The position numbers and the translations under genes are program-made. A model generated the notes under the pieces. It saw only the letters and a program-made list of their open reading frames with translations, made no database searches and had not been told where the DNA came from. DNA of 64,000 bases, from assembly GCF_945901735.1 (NCBI RefSeq), contig NZ_CAMDLM010000002.1, positions 1 through 64,000 of the forward strand. Direction: 5' to 3'. This DNA is from Limnohabitans sp. Rim8 (GTDB lineage: Bacteria > Pseudomonadota > Gammaproteobacteria > Burkholderiales > Burkholderiaceae_C). Shown piece after piece: positions 26,293 to 34,414 of this stretch (its first letter is position 1; the number at the start of each line of letters is the position of its first letter).

Positions 26293-26466
26293 CAGCTGAC
26301 GCTGCCGCAGCCCGACATGGTCACTTTTTGGATGGCCGAGGGGTCGTCCAGGGTTTCGGTCACGCTGTCAAAGCCCACCGATTTCAGGTGCGCGGCCAAG
26401 CCCGCGTCCATGCTGTTGGCGTGCCCTGGAAACCACTCGGCCAGCGCTTCGGCCATGCGGGTGATG
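26293..26466 (-). pseudogene. Hemerythrin 3' fragment (duplicate)
   Basis: These 174 bases align without gaps to 33733-33906, the 3' end of the intact hemerythrin gene. I count 13 mismatches by eye, about 92% identity. The fragment encodes MAEALAEWFPGHANSMDAGL onward, including the last iron ligands, but has no N-terminal half and no start. Similarity stops sharply at 26466, where a gudD-like gene start begins. It is a recombination scar. Confidence 0.85.
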
Positions 26467-26502
26467 CAGGCGGGAGATGGTGGGGGTGTGATGGGGTGTC
26501 AT
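26467..26502 (-). pseudogene. gudD-like 5' stub (12 codons)
   Basis: On the - strand an ATG at 26502 opens MTPHHTPTISRL and then meets the hemerythrin fragment at the next base. The pattern M-x(4-5)-TP-xx-(T/S)R-(M/L) matches the start of gudD ([13 protein letters not shown]). Upstream, at 22 bases, lies the same AGTTGTACGATGTC found 25 bases before gudD, also below a FadR-type gene. I infer that a second gudD once stood here. Confidence 0.6.
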
Positions 26503-26524
26503 GGCATAGAGGGTCTAGTCAATA

Positions 26525-26538
26525 GACATCGTACAACT
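26525..26538 (-). promoter_or_regulatory. Operator-like site before the gudD-like stub
   Basis: AGTTGTACGATGTC on the - strand is identical to 19002-19015. It now drives no intact gene, because the stub ends after 12 codons. Confidence 0.55.
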
Positions 26539-26588
26539 GAATGGCGTATTGGCCATTGGGGAAAACGCGGGTGATGGGCGGCGTTGAT

Positions 26589-27320
26589 TCAACCCGGGCT
26601 GTCAGGGTCACTCTTGCGCAGGCGGTCTCGACTGTTGGCATAGTGGGTGCGCATGGCGGCTCTTGCGGCCTCGACGTCCTGCTCGGCAATGGCGTTGTAG
26701 ATGCTCTCGTGTTCCTGGTTGACGCGGCGCAGGTAGTTTTGCCGCTCTGGGACGGTGGTCAGGATGCCGCTGATACGAGCGCGAGGGATGACGTCCGCAC
26801 CTAAGGAATGCATCAGGTCAACAAAGTGGTGGTTTTGGGTGGCTCGGGCAATGCCCTGGTGAAACTGGTGGTCTGCCATCACGGCGTCGCAGCCTTCTTC
26901 CAAAGCGCTGTTGAAGGATTGAAGTGACAACTTCAATTCAGACAAATCCTCCGGCGTGCGGCGCACGGCAGCCAAAGCAGCCGCTTCTGTTTCCACGCTG
27001 ATGCGAAATTCAAGCAGGGCAATGACCTCTCTCAGGGTGCCCATTTGCTCGGGGCTGATGCGAAAAGACGGGTGCTCGCTTTTGGGCAGGATAAAGGTGC
27101 CAATGCCGTGACGCGTGTCGACCCAGCCTGAGGCCTGCAGCCGCGAGATCGCTTCGCGCACCACGGTGCGGCTCACGCCAAAATCTTTCATGATGGCCGC
27201 TTCGGTCGGCAATTTGTCGCCAGCTTTGAGGCGACCGCTGCGGATTTTTTCGGTCGTCGCATGCACCAGTTGTACCGCCAGGCCGCCTGGCTTTTTCAAT
27301 GAGAGGGTCGTGGCATCCAT
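26589..27320 (-). CDS. FadR-subfamily GntR transcriptional regulator (module 2)
   Basis: The 243-residue protein is a close paralogue of the regulator at 19059. It has GDKLPTEAAIMKDFGVSRTV in the winged helix, TRHGIGTFILPKSEHPSFRI after it, and FHQGIARATQNHHF with HQEHESIYNAI in the FCD domain. It is divergent from the TRAP transporter operon and probably regulates it. The near-identical DNA-reading helix and near-identical operators suggest cross-talk with the module 1 regulator. Confidence 0.9.
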   Translation of the reverse strand: MDATTLSLKKPGGLAVQLVHATTEKIRSGRLKAGDKLPTEAAIMKDFGVSRTVVREAISRLQASGWVDTRHGIGTFILPKSEHPSFRISPEQMGTLREVIALLEFRISVETEAAALAAVRRTPEDLSELKLSLQSFNSALEEGCDAVMADHQFHQGIARATQNHHFVDLMHSLGADVIPRARISGILTTVPERQNYLRRVNQEHESIYNAIAEQDVEAARAAMRTHYANSRDRLRKSDPDSPG

Positions 27321-27371
27321 GGGTAATCCCTAGCTGTCTGAATGTCGAAACTCAACGATAATCATGCCTGA

Positions 27372-27387
27372 TTGTACGACAACTGAT
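27372..27387. promoter_or_regulatory. Operator-like site between FadR-type regulator and TRAP operon
   Basis: TTGTACGACAACTGAT is identical to 19840-19855. It sits 51 bases upstream of the regulator start and 67 bases upstream of dctP. It fits TnGTnnnACnA, the FadR-subfamily operator form. Confidence 0.65.
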
Positions 27388-27454
27388 AACTTGGTGTTGA
27401 TTTTCAATGTTTCAGTTGATGCCAATTGCCCCCAACTTTTCACAGGAGACCCCC

Positions 27455-28438
27455 ATGAACTTTCGCAGAAACCTGCTTACCTCGGCGGCCGCCGCAGTAC
27501 TGGCCATGACCATGACCCCAATGGCTTCGGCACAAACCGTGCTGAAGGCTTCAGACGTGCACCCCGCGGGCTACCCCAACGTAGTGGCGGTAGAAAACCT
27601 GGGTAAAAAGCTTGAAGCTGCCACCAATGGTCGGTACAAGCTGCAAATGTTCCCAGGCGGTGTCTTGGGCTCAGAAAAAGAAGTCGTGGAGCAAACCCAG
27701 ATCGGTGCGATTCAGATCGCCCGCATTTCATTGGGCATTCTGGGGCCGGTGGTGCCCGATGTGAATGTGTTCAACATGCCCTTTGTGTTCCGCGACGAAG
27801 CGCACATGCGCGCAGTGATCGACGGGCCTGTGGGCAAGGAGATTTTGGAAAAAATCACCAAAAGCCCGGCCCGCCTGGTGGCCTTGGGCTTCATGGACAG
27901 CGGCTCGCGCAGTCTCTACACCAAAAAGGAAATCAAAACCCCGGCTGACCTCAAGGGCCTAAAGATCCGCGTGATGGGCAACCCGTTGTTTGTCGACACC
28001 ATGAACGCCATGGGCGGCAACGGCATCAGCATGGGCCACAACGATGTCTACAGTGCGCTGCAAACCGGTGTGGTGGACGGGGCTGAAAACAACCCACCGA
28101 CTTTGTTTACCTCTAACCAGTACTCCACGGGCGTGAAGTTTTACACGCAGACCACGCACTTGATCATTCCTGAAATTTTCGTCATGTCCAAGGTCACTTG
28201 GGACAAATTGACCCCGGCCGACCAAGCCAGTGTGATGAAGTTTTCTGGCGAGGCGCAATTGGAGCAGCGTGCCTTGTGGGACAAGAGCGTGGCCGAGTAC
28301 TCGACCAAACTCCAGGCCGCTGGCATTCAGTTCAAGGCAGTGGACAAAAAGCCGTTTTATGACGCCACCGCCCCTGTGCGAGCCAAATACGGCGCGCAAT
28401 ATGCTGACCTGATGAAGCGCATCGAAGCGGTCAGGTGA
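27455..28438 (+). CDS. dctP: TRAP transporter solute-binding protein (DctP family)
   Basis: The 327-residue protein has a signal peptide (NFRRNLLTS, hydrophobic core, cleavage near ASAQT). DctP motifs follow: SDVHPAGYPNVVAVENLG near 30, LKGLKIRVMGNPLFVD with the carboxylate-binding Arg near 150-170, and GVVDGAENNPPT near 205. The ATG at 27455 follows AGGAG. The ligand is probably an aldarate or uronate, given the operon. It precedes dctQ, from which it is separated by two hairpins. Confidence 0.93.
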   Translation: MNFRRNLLTSAAAAVLAMTMTPMASAQTVLKASDVHPAGYPNVVAVENLGKKLEAATNGRYKLQMFPGGVLGSEKEVVEQTQIGAIQIARISLGILGPVVPDVNVFNMPFVFRDEAHMRAVIDGPVGKEILEKITKSPARLVALGFMDSGSRSLYTKKEIKTPADLKGLKIRVMGNPLFVDTMNAMGGNGISMGHNDVYSALQTGVVDGAENNPPTLFTSNQYSTGVKFYTQTTHLIIPEIFVMSKVTWDKLTPADQASVMKFSGEAQLEQRALWDKSVAEYSTKLQAAGIQFKAVDKKPFYDATAPVRAKYGAQYADLMKRIEAVR

Positions 28439-28445
28439 CCTGCAC

Positions 28446-28504
28446 GCAGCGGCCTTGAACGCCGCTGCGCGAGATGGGACGAGGTGCGCCCCGTCCCTTT
28501 GGTT
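28446..28504 (+). terminator. Tandem intercistronic hairpins after dctP
   Basis: A first stem (GCAGCGGC / GCCGCTGC, 28446-28468) and a second (GGGACG / CGTCCC, 28476-28497) stand between the dctP stop and dctQ, followed by TTTGGTTTT. They could stabilise the dctP message or partly end transcription, giving more binding protein than membrane subunits. The effect is inferred. Confidence 0.55.
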
Positions 28505-28534
28505 TTATGAACTCGCCCGCGAGGATTCTGGAAT

Positions 28535-29053
28535 ATGTTGCGTTTCTTTGACCGCCTTTACCTGTTCTGCATTTGGATTTCTGGCCTGTCGATTTTGGCG
28601 ATGAGCCTGATCATTCCCTGGGGCGTTTTCGCCCGCTATGTTTTGGGTACGGGCTCGAGCTGGCCAGAGCCGGTGGCGGTCTTGCTGATGGTGACCTTCA
28701 CGTTCATGGGAGCGGCCGCGGGTTACCGCGCCGGTGCCCACATTGCCGTGGGCATGCTGGTGGACCATTTGCCTGCTGGCGTGCAAAAAATCGGCGCCTA
28801 TCTGGTGCACCTTTTGATGTTGGTCATTTGTGGTTTTGTGGTCGTGTGGGGCAGCAAGCTGGTCATGGGCACCATGGGGCAAACCTTGGCTGACTTGCCG
28901 TGGTTGGCCGTGGGCTGGACTTACATGCCCGTGCCCTTGGGCGCACTCTTGACCTTGGTGTTTGTGCTGGAGGTGTTGTTTTGGGGGCCGGCACATGACC
29001 GTGCCGTGGTGGTTTTTGACCACGAAGGCCCCACATCGGCGGAGGCAATCTGA
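28535..29053 (+). CDS. dctQ: TRAP transporter small membrane subunit (DctQ family)
   Basis: The 172-residue protein has four hydrophobic helices as expected for DctQ (SILAMSLIIPWGVFARYVLG in the first pair, VLLMVTFTFMGAAAGYRAG in the middle, and two more to residue 150). It shows the family motif WPEPVA before helix 2. It binds the large subunit DctM to form the permease. Its stop is two bases before the dctM start. Confidence 0.92.
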   Translation: MLRFFDRLYLFCIWISGLSILAMSLIIPWGVFARYVLGTGSSWPEPVAVLLMVTFTFMGAAAGYRAGAHIAVGMLVDHLPAGVQKIGAYLVHLLMLVICGFVVVWGSKLVMGTMGQTLADLPWLAVGWTYMPVPLGALLTLVFVLEVLFWGPAHDRAVVVFDHEGPTSAEAI

Positions 29054-29055
29054 TC

Positions 29056-30339
29056 ATGGATGCATTGGTTCTCATTGGCAGTTTTGTGGTGTTGATGTTG
29101 TTGGGCATGCCTGTGGCCTACGCTTTGGGCATGGCGGCCTTGTTGGGGGCCTTGTGGATCGATTTGCCGCTGGATGCGGTGATGATTCAAATGGCCAGCG
29201 GCGTCAATAAATTTTCGCTTTTGGCCATCCCGTGTTTTGTGCTGGCGGGCGCGATCATGGCCGAGGGCGGCATGTCGCGGCGCTTGGTGGCTTTTGCCGG
29301 TGTGCTGATCGGTTTTGTGCGCGGGGGCTTGTCGCTGGTCAACATTTTGGCCTCCACGTTTTTTGGGGCCATTTCCGGCTCGTCGGTGGCCGACACGGCA
29401 TCGATTGGCTCGGTCCTGATTCCAGAGATGGAAAAGAACGGTTACCCCCGGCCTTTTGCCACAGCCGTGACGGTGAGTGGTTCCGTGCAGGCCATCTTGA
29501 TCCCGCCCAGCCACAACGCGGTCATTTACTCGATGGCCGCAGGAGGCACGGTGTCGGTGGCCGCTTTGTTCATGGCCGGGGTGTTTCCCGGTTTGCTGCT
29601 AGGCTTGTGCTTGGCGTTGTATTGCCTGTATGTGGCTCGCCGCGAGAACTATCCCAAAGGCCGCGTCATTCCCCTGAAAGAAGCGCTCAAAATTTGTGTT
29701 GAAGCCCTGTGGGGGTTGGCCACCATGGGCATCATCTTGGGTGGCATCTTGAGTGGCGTGTTCACGGCCACCGAATCGGCCTCGATCGCGGTGTTGTGGG
29801 CCTTTTTTGTGACCATGTTCATTTACCGTGATTACAAGTGGAAAGACCTGCCCAAACTGATGCACCGCACGGTGAAAACCGTCACGATCGTGATGATCCT
29901 GATCGGCTTTGCTGCAAGCTTCGGTTACATCATGACTCTGATGCAAATTCCACTGAAGATCACCGCGGTCTTCACGGCCTTGAGCAGCGAACCCTGGGTG
30001 ATTTTGTTGTGCGTCAACATCATGCTGCTGGCGCTGGGCACCTTGATGGACATGGCGCCCCTGATCCTGATCCTCACCCCCATCTTGTTGCCGGTCATGA
30101 AAACCATCGGGGTGGACCCGGTTCACTTCGGCATGATCATGATGGTCAACCTGGGCATTGGCCTGATCACGCCGCCGGTGGGGGCGGTGCTGTTTGTCGG
30201 CAGTGCCGTGGCCAAGCTCAAGATCGAGCAAGTGGTCAAGGCCATGAAGCCGTTCTTTGTGATTCTGTTGTTCGTGCTGGTGCTGGTCACCTATGTGCCG
30301 CAAATTTCACTGTGGCTGCCCCGCAGCATGGGCCTGTAA
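29056..30339 (+). CDS. dctM: TRAP transporter large membrane subunit (DctM family)
   Basis: This 427-residue protein with about twelve hydrophobic helices is the Na+-coupled transport subunit. DctM motifs include FFGAISGSSVADTASIGSVL near 105 and IPPSHNAVIYS near 155, the two halves of the substrate and sodium site, and NLGIGLITPPVGAVLFVGSA near 370. It lies in one operon with dctP and dctQ. The 2-hydroxyacid dehydrogenase gene starts nine bases after its stop. Confidence 0.95.
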   Translation: MDALVLIGSFVVLMLLGMPVAYALGMAALLGALWIDLPLDAVMIQMASGVNKFSLLAIPCFVLAGAIMAEGGMSRRLVAFAGVLIGFVRGGLSLVNILASTFFGAISGSSVADTASIGSVLIPEMEKNGYPRPFATAVTVSGSVQAILIPPSHNAVIYSMAAGGTVSVAALFMAGVFPGLLLGLCLALYCLYVARRENYPKGRVIPLKEALKICVEALWGLATMGIILGGILSGVFTATESASIAVLWAFFVTMFIYRDYKWKDLPKLMHRTVKTVTIVMILIGFAASFGYIMTLMQIPLKITAVFTALSSEPWVILLCVNIMLLALGTLMDMAPLILILTPILLPVMKTIGVDPVHFGMIMMVNLGIGLITPPVGAVLFVGSAVAKLKIEQVVKAMKPFFVILLFVLVLVTYVPQISLWLPRSMGL

Positions 30340-30348
30340 AAAGCAGCC

Positions 30349-31350
30349 ATGGCCTTGCCCACGGTGCTGGTCACCCACCCTCGCCCGCGCCTGCACACCT
30401 ATTTTGGTGAGCAGGCGTTGGCCAATTTGAAGCAGGTGGCCCGCGTCAAACTCAACCCCGATGCGCACGACTGGTCAACCGCCGAGTTGATGGAAGCCGC
30501 CCAAGGCTGTGAGGTGTTGATCGCCTACCGGCAGACCGTGCTCGATGCCGACTTTTTTGCAGCGGTGCCGGGCTTGCTGGCGGCTGTGCGTTGCGCCGTC
30601 GACATCCGCACCATTGATGTGGCAGCGGCCAGCCGTGAAGGGGTGCTGGTCACGCGCGCCAGTCCCGGGTTCGGTCCGTCGGTGGCGGAATGGGTGATGG
30701 GCGTCATGATCGATTTGAGTCGCCACATCACTGCGGCCACGGTGGCTTACCGACAAGGCCAGATTGTGGAGCCCCGCATGGGGCTTGAGCTGCGGGGCGC
30801 CTGTGTGGGCATCATCGGGTATGGCGAAATCGGTCGCCATGTGGCCAGACTGGCACAAGCATTTGGCATGCGTGTGTGTGTTTATGACCCCCATGTGGCT
30901 CCGCAAGACCCTGCTGTTCAGTCGCTTGACTGGCGGGAGCTGCTGGCCCGTGCAGACCATGTGGTGTGCCTGGCCCCGGCGTCACCCGACACTGAAAACC
31001 TGATCAATGCCCAAGCCTTGTCGCTCATGAAACCCACAGCGTTCTTCATCAATGCATCGCGCGGTCAACTGGTCGACGAGCCTGCGCTGTTGCATGCGTT
31101 GGACCGCGGCCTGTTGGCGGGTGCCGCGCTGGATGTGGGCCGTGCAGCCGATCAGATGCCTTCACCTGAACTGGCGCGGCACCCCCGGGTGATCGCCACG
31201 CCCCATGTGGGCGGTTTGACACCCCAGGCCATTGCCCATCAGGCGCTGGAAACCGTGGTGCAAACGACGGACATTTTGCATGGGCGAATGCCTCACGGCG
31301 CGGTCAATCCGGCACAGGCGCAACGTTGGTTGGATCGGGTGAGGCCATGA
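30349..31350 (+). CDS. D-isomer-specific 2-hydroxyacid dehydrogenase
   Basis: The 333-residue NAD(P)-dependent enzyme has the Rossmann motif GIIGYGEIGRHVARLA near 160. The catalytic Arg is in NASRGQLVDEPAL, the Glu or Asp in the loop after it, and the His in ATPHVGGLTP near 285. It would reduce a 2-keto acid or oxidise a D-2-hydroxy acid, for example glyoxylate, hydroxypyruvate or tartronate semialdehyde products of the aldarate pathway. The exact substrate is unknown. Its stop overlaps the next start in ATGA. Confidence 0.9.
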   Translation: MALPTVLVTHPRPRLHTYFGEQALANLKQVARVKLNPDAHDWSTAELMEAAQGCEVLIAYRQTVLDADFFAAVPGLLAAVRCAVDIRTIDVAAASREGVLVTRASPGFGPSVAEWVMGVMIDLSRHITAATVAYRQGQIVEPRMGLELRGACVGIIGYGEIGRHVARLAQAFGMRVCVYDPHVAPQDPAVQSLDWRELLARADHVVCLAPASPDTENLINAQALSLMKPTAFFINASRGQLVDEPALLHALDRGLLAGAALDVGRAADQMPSPELARHPRVIATPHVGGLTPQAIAHQALETVVQTTDILHGRMPHGAVNPAQAQRWLDRVRP

Positions 31351-32177
31351 CCGCCGTTTCTTTTTCTGTGCCCCCGGGGGCGTGCGACTGCCACATTCAT
31401 GCCTATGACGAGGCCTACTCCTTGGCGCCCACGGCCACTTTCAAGCCGCCGCACGCCCCCATGGTTTACTATGCGCAAGTCCAGGCTGCGCTGGGTTTGA
31501 CTCGTGTGGTGGTGGTGCAGCCCACGGGCTATGGTTTTTACAACCGCTGCACCTTGGCCGCCGTGGCCAGCTTGGGCGGTCGGGCACGCGCTGTGGCGAT
31601 GGTGCCGGTGCAGGTGCCCGATTCGGAATTAGAGGCTTTGCACAGATCGGGCGTGCGGGGTGTTCGCATGATGATGTTCCCAGGCGGGATTCTGGGCTGG
31701 GACGCGCTGGCCCCCATGGCCGACAAGCTGCGGCCTTGGGGTTGGCATTTGAATGTGCAGTTCAATGGCTGCGACTTTGTGCAGCGCCTGCCGCTTTTGC
31801 AAAGCCTGAACGTACCGCTCGTGATCGATCACACCGGAAAATTTTTGGTCCCCCCTGCGGGCACAGAAGACCCGGCATTTCAGGCCCTGTGCCGTTTGCT
31901 GGATTCGGGCCGCGTCTGGGTCAAACTGTCTGCACCTTATGAGACTTCGCGCCAGGGTGCGCCGCATTACAGTGATGTGGGTTTGCTGGCGCGTTACCTG
32001 GCCACCCATTACCCCGAGCGCTGCTTGTGGGCGAGCAATTGGCCCCACCCCAACCAAGACCCCGTGCCGTCCAATGCCGCCATGCTGAACCTCTTGCCCA
32101 ATTGGGTTGCGCGTCACGCAGACCTGCAACGCATCTTGGTGGACAACCCTGCGCAGCTTTACGGTTTTGACGCTTGA
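31347..32177 (+). CDS. Amidohydrolase (COG3618), galactarolactone isomerase / dicarboxylate-lactone hydrolase-like
   Basis: The 276-residue TIM-barrel hydrolase starts with the metal-type motif CDCHIHAYD near residue 11 and has PLVIDHTGK near 160, VWVKLSAPYE near 195, and LWASNWPHPNQ near 230. It belongs with D-galactarolactone isomerase and 2-pyrone-4,6-dicarboxylate lactonase. In this operon it probably rearranges or opens the lactone made by Udh. The ATG at 31347 overlaps the previous stop. This is a family-level assignment. Confidence 0.82.
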   Translation: MTAVSFSVPPGACDCHIHAYDEAYSLAPTATFKPPHAPMVYYAQVQAALGLTRVVVVQPTGYGFYNRCTLAAVASLGGRARAVAMVPVQVPDSELEALHRSGVRGVRMMMFPGGILGWDALAPMADKLRPWGWHLNVQFNGCDFVQRLPLLQSLNVPLVIDHTGKFLVPPAGTEDPAFQALCRLLDSGRVWVKLSAPYETSRQGAPHYSDVGLLARYLATHYPERCLWASNWPHPNQDPVPSNAAMLNLLPNWVARHADLQRILVDNPAQLYGFDA

Positions 32178-32216
32178 CCGCGCAGTTTTTGAACCATTTC
32201 CAGAAAATGTGACCCC

Positions 32217-33212
32217 ATGGCCCATGTTTATGTTTCCAACGCCGACAGCGGCGACATCTCGGTGCTGCACATGGCGGCCGATGGCGCGCTGCAGCTGCAA
32301 AACACCGTGCCCGTGGGCGGCAATCTGATGCCCATGGCCATCAGCCCCTCGCAGCACATGCTGTATGCGGCCCGCCGCAGCGATCCGATGGCGGTGGTGA
32401 GTCTGGCCATTGACCCGCAAAGCCGTGATCTGCAGCGGCTGGGCGAGTCGCCTTTGCCTGCCAGCATGGCCTATATCGCCACGGACACCACTGGGCGATT
32501 TTTGCTGGCCGCCTCCTACCCCGGGCACCAGCTCACCATCAGCCCGGTGCAGCCCGATGGCACGGTGGGCGCTGTGCAGCAAGTGGTGCCCACGGGCCCC
32601 AATGCCCACGCCATCATGGCTTCGCCTTGCAACCGTTATGTCTTGGCCACCAGCTTGGGCAGTGGCGAACTCATGGTGTACACGTTCCATGCCGAGACGG
32701 GCCGCCTGACGCCTGCCTCCACTTGGCATGCTCGGGCTGGTGCCGGGCCTCGGCACTTCCGGTTTGACCCTGCGGGCCGATTTGTTTATCTGCTCAACGA
32801 GCTGGATGGCACGGTGGACGTGCTGGCCTGGGACGCCCAGCAGGGTCGCTTGACCCGCGTGCAAAGCAGCGTGGACATTTTGCCGCCGGGTTTCACGGGC
32901 CATCCTTGGGCGGCCGACTTGCACCTCACACCCGATGGGCGCCATCTGTACACCAGTGAGCGAACTTCCAGCACCCTGGCGCACTTTGTTGTGGACGCGG
33001 TCACAGGTCATGTCACTCTCAGAGGACATACGGTGGTTGAAGCCCAGCCCCGGGGTTTTGCCATCGATGCGACAGGCCAGCACTTGCTGGTGGTGGGCCA
33101 GCTGTCACACTACCTCAGCCGTCATGCGATCGACCGCGAGACGGGCCAGTTGACGCTGCGTCAACGCTTGCCGGTGAGGCAGGGGCCGAACTGGGTGGAG
33201 ATACTGGCATGA
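32217..33212 (+). CDS. Lactonase, seven-bladed beta-propeller (6-phosphogluconolactonase/YbhE family)
   Basis: The 331-residue protein is built of repeated beta-blades with D-x-x-G-R/H-(H/F)LY/LL turns, for example DTTGRFLLAASYPG, DPAGRFVYLLNE and TPDGRHLYTSERTSST. It is in the Lactonase family PF10282. Here it more likely opens galactaro- or glucaro-1,5-lactone to the aldarate than acting in the pentose phosphate route, judging by its neighbours. The stop overlaps the next ATG by four bases. Confidence 0.85.
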   Translation: MAHVYVSNADSGDISVLHMAADGALQLQNTVPVGGNLMPMAISPSQHMLYAARRSDPMAVVSLAIDPQSRDLQRLGESPLPASMAYIATDTTGRFLLAASYPGHQLTISPVQPDGTVGAVQQVVPTGPNAHAIMASPCNRYVLATSLGSGELMVYTFHAETGRLTPASTWHARAGAGPRHFRFDPAGRFVYLLNELDGTVDVLAWDAQQGRLTRVQSSVDILPPGFTGHPWAADLHLTPDGRHLYTSERTSSTLAHFVVDAVTGHVTLRGHTVVEAQPRGFAIDATGQHLLVVGQLSHYLSRHAIDRETGQLTLRQRLPVRQGPNWVEILA

Positions 33213-33739
33213 GCGAAACGACATCCGCCGCGCAGCCGCGTTTGGTGCGCATGCACCCGGCCGACAACGTGGCCATTGTCGTCAACGAGGGCGGTTTGCC
33301 CGCGGGCACCCTGCTTGAAGGGGGGCTGGTCTTGCTGGACAAAGTGCCACAGGGCCACAAGGTGACGCTGGTGGCCTTGGCGCAAGGCGAGGCGGTGCGG
33401 CGCTACAACGTGCCCATTGGTTACGTTTTGCAAGACATTGCGGCGGGGCGCTGGGTGCATGAGCGCTTGTTGCAAATGCCCGCTGCCCGCGAGTTGCATG
33501 GCCTGCCCATGGCCACCGTGGCAGCGCCTGTGCAAGCGCCACTGACCGGCTACACCTTTGAGGGCTACCGCAATGCCGATGGCTCGGTGGGCACGCGCAA
33601 TATTTTGGCCATCACCACCACCGTGCAGTGCGTGGCGGGTGTGGTGGCACAAGCTGTGCGTCGCATCAAGGACGAGTTGTTGCCCTTGTACCCGCAAGTG
33701 GACGACGTGGTTTTCGGTTTGGGCTTTAGCTGCAGCTGA
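33209..33739 (+). pseudogene. Truncated GarD/UxaA-family dehydratase
   Basis: The 176 residues match the first third of the garD at 23588: RMHPADNVAIVVNEGGLPAG, the SAF domain, then [17 protein letters not shown]. After VDDVV the match ends and a foreign FGLGFSCS precedes a stop, about 350 residues short. The break coincides with the 3' end of the hemerythrin gene on the other strand. The active-site Cys motifs of the UxaA domain are missing, so dehydratase function is lost. The start overlaps the lactonase stop (ATGA). Confidence 0.85.
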
Positions 33740-34238
33740 CGCGGCCGCAACCTGACATGGTCACTTTTTGGATGGCCGAAGGGTCGGCCAGGGTTTCGGT
33801 CACGCTGTCAAAACCCACCGATTTCAGGTGGGCCGCCAGGCCCGCGTCCATGCTGTTGGCATGACCCGGGAACCACTCGGCCAGCGCTTCGGCCATGCGG
33901 GTGATGATGGTGGAGTCGCTGTCCAGGTAATGGGCTTCCACCACGCGCATGGTCTCCAAAATGGTGGCGTGGTGTTCGGCGTGGCAGTTGTCGGCCGAAA
34001 AACCGGTGGCCAGCATCCAGCGCTCTTCTTGCGCAAAGTGCTCGACCGTGTGGGCGAGAAATTTTTTGTAGACCGGCAGCTGCGCGTCTTCGGGGGTGGC
34101 CAATATCTGGTTGATCATGTCCACGAATTCCTGGTGCGTCTCGTCCATGCGGGCGTCGCCCGTGACAAGAGAATCGGTCCAGGCCATGACTGAAGGCATG
34201 TGGGTGTGGGCAACAGAGGAGGGGGCGGTGGTGGACAT
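33726..34238 (-). CDS. Bacteriohemerythrin
   Basis: This 170-residue protein carries the hemerythrin di-iron signature: H in MDETHQEF, H and E in HTVEHFAQEERWM, H in CHAEHHATIL, and H/D in FPGHANSMDAGL. It binds oxygen or stores iron, and some relatives feed oxygen to membrane oxidases. I take ATG 34238 as the start (MSTTAPSSV), because upstream codons are not family-like. The tail GCGRVSCS ends at the scar with the truncated garD, so the last few residues may be altered. Confidence 0.88.
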   Translation of the reverse strand: MSTTAPSSVAHTHMPSVMAWTDSLVTGDARMDETHQEFVDMINQILATPEDAQLPVYKKFLAHTVEHFAQEERWMLATGFSADNCHAEHHATILETMRVVEAHYLDSDSTIITRMAEALAEWFPGHANSMDAGLAAHLKSVGFDSVTETLADPSAIQKVTMSGCGRVSCS

Positions 34239-34414
34239 GGACAAGGCTCGGTCAAGGTACAAGGCACAAACACTCTTCATTATCCCGCCAAGCCAAGGGG
34301 GGCAGTGCATTGGGGACATCGTTGCTCCGGGCCTGACCCGTTCGACCCGATGGGCCACAGGCCTTGTCAAAGCCGCTATCGTGTTGGCCTGCGTCAAATT
34401 TCCCAAGAAAAGCC

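Noticed and set aside
26199..26456. A small independent hemerythrin-like gene
   Set aside because: It lacks the N-terminal helices and first iron ligands, and its tail runs into unrelated sequence; the match to the 3' part of the intact gene is limited to 174 bases.
33209..33739. Stand-alone small UxaA N-terminal (SAF) protein
   Set aside because: Similarity to garD continues past the SAF domain into the start of the catalytic domain and breaks abruptly at a foreign junction, so truncation explains it better.
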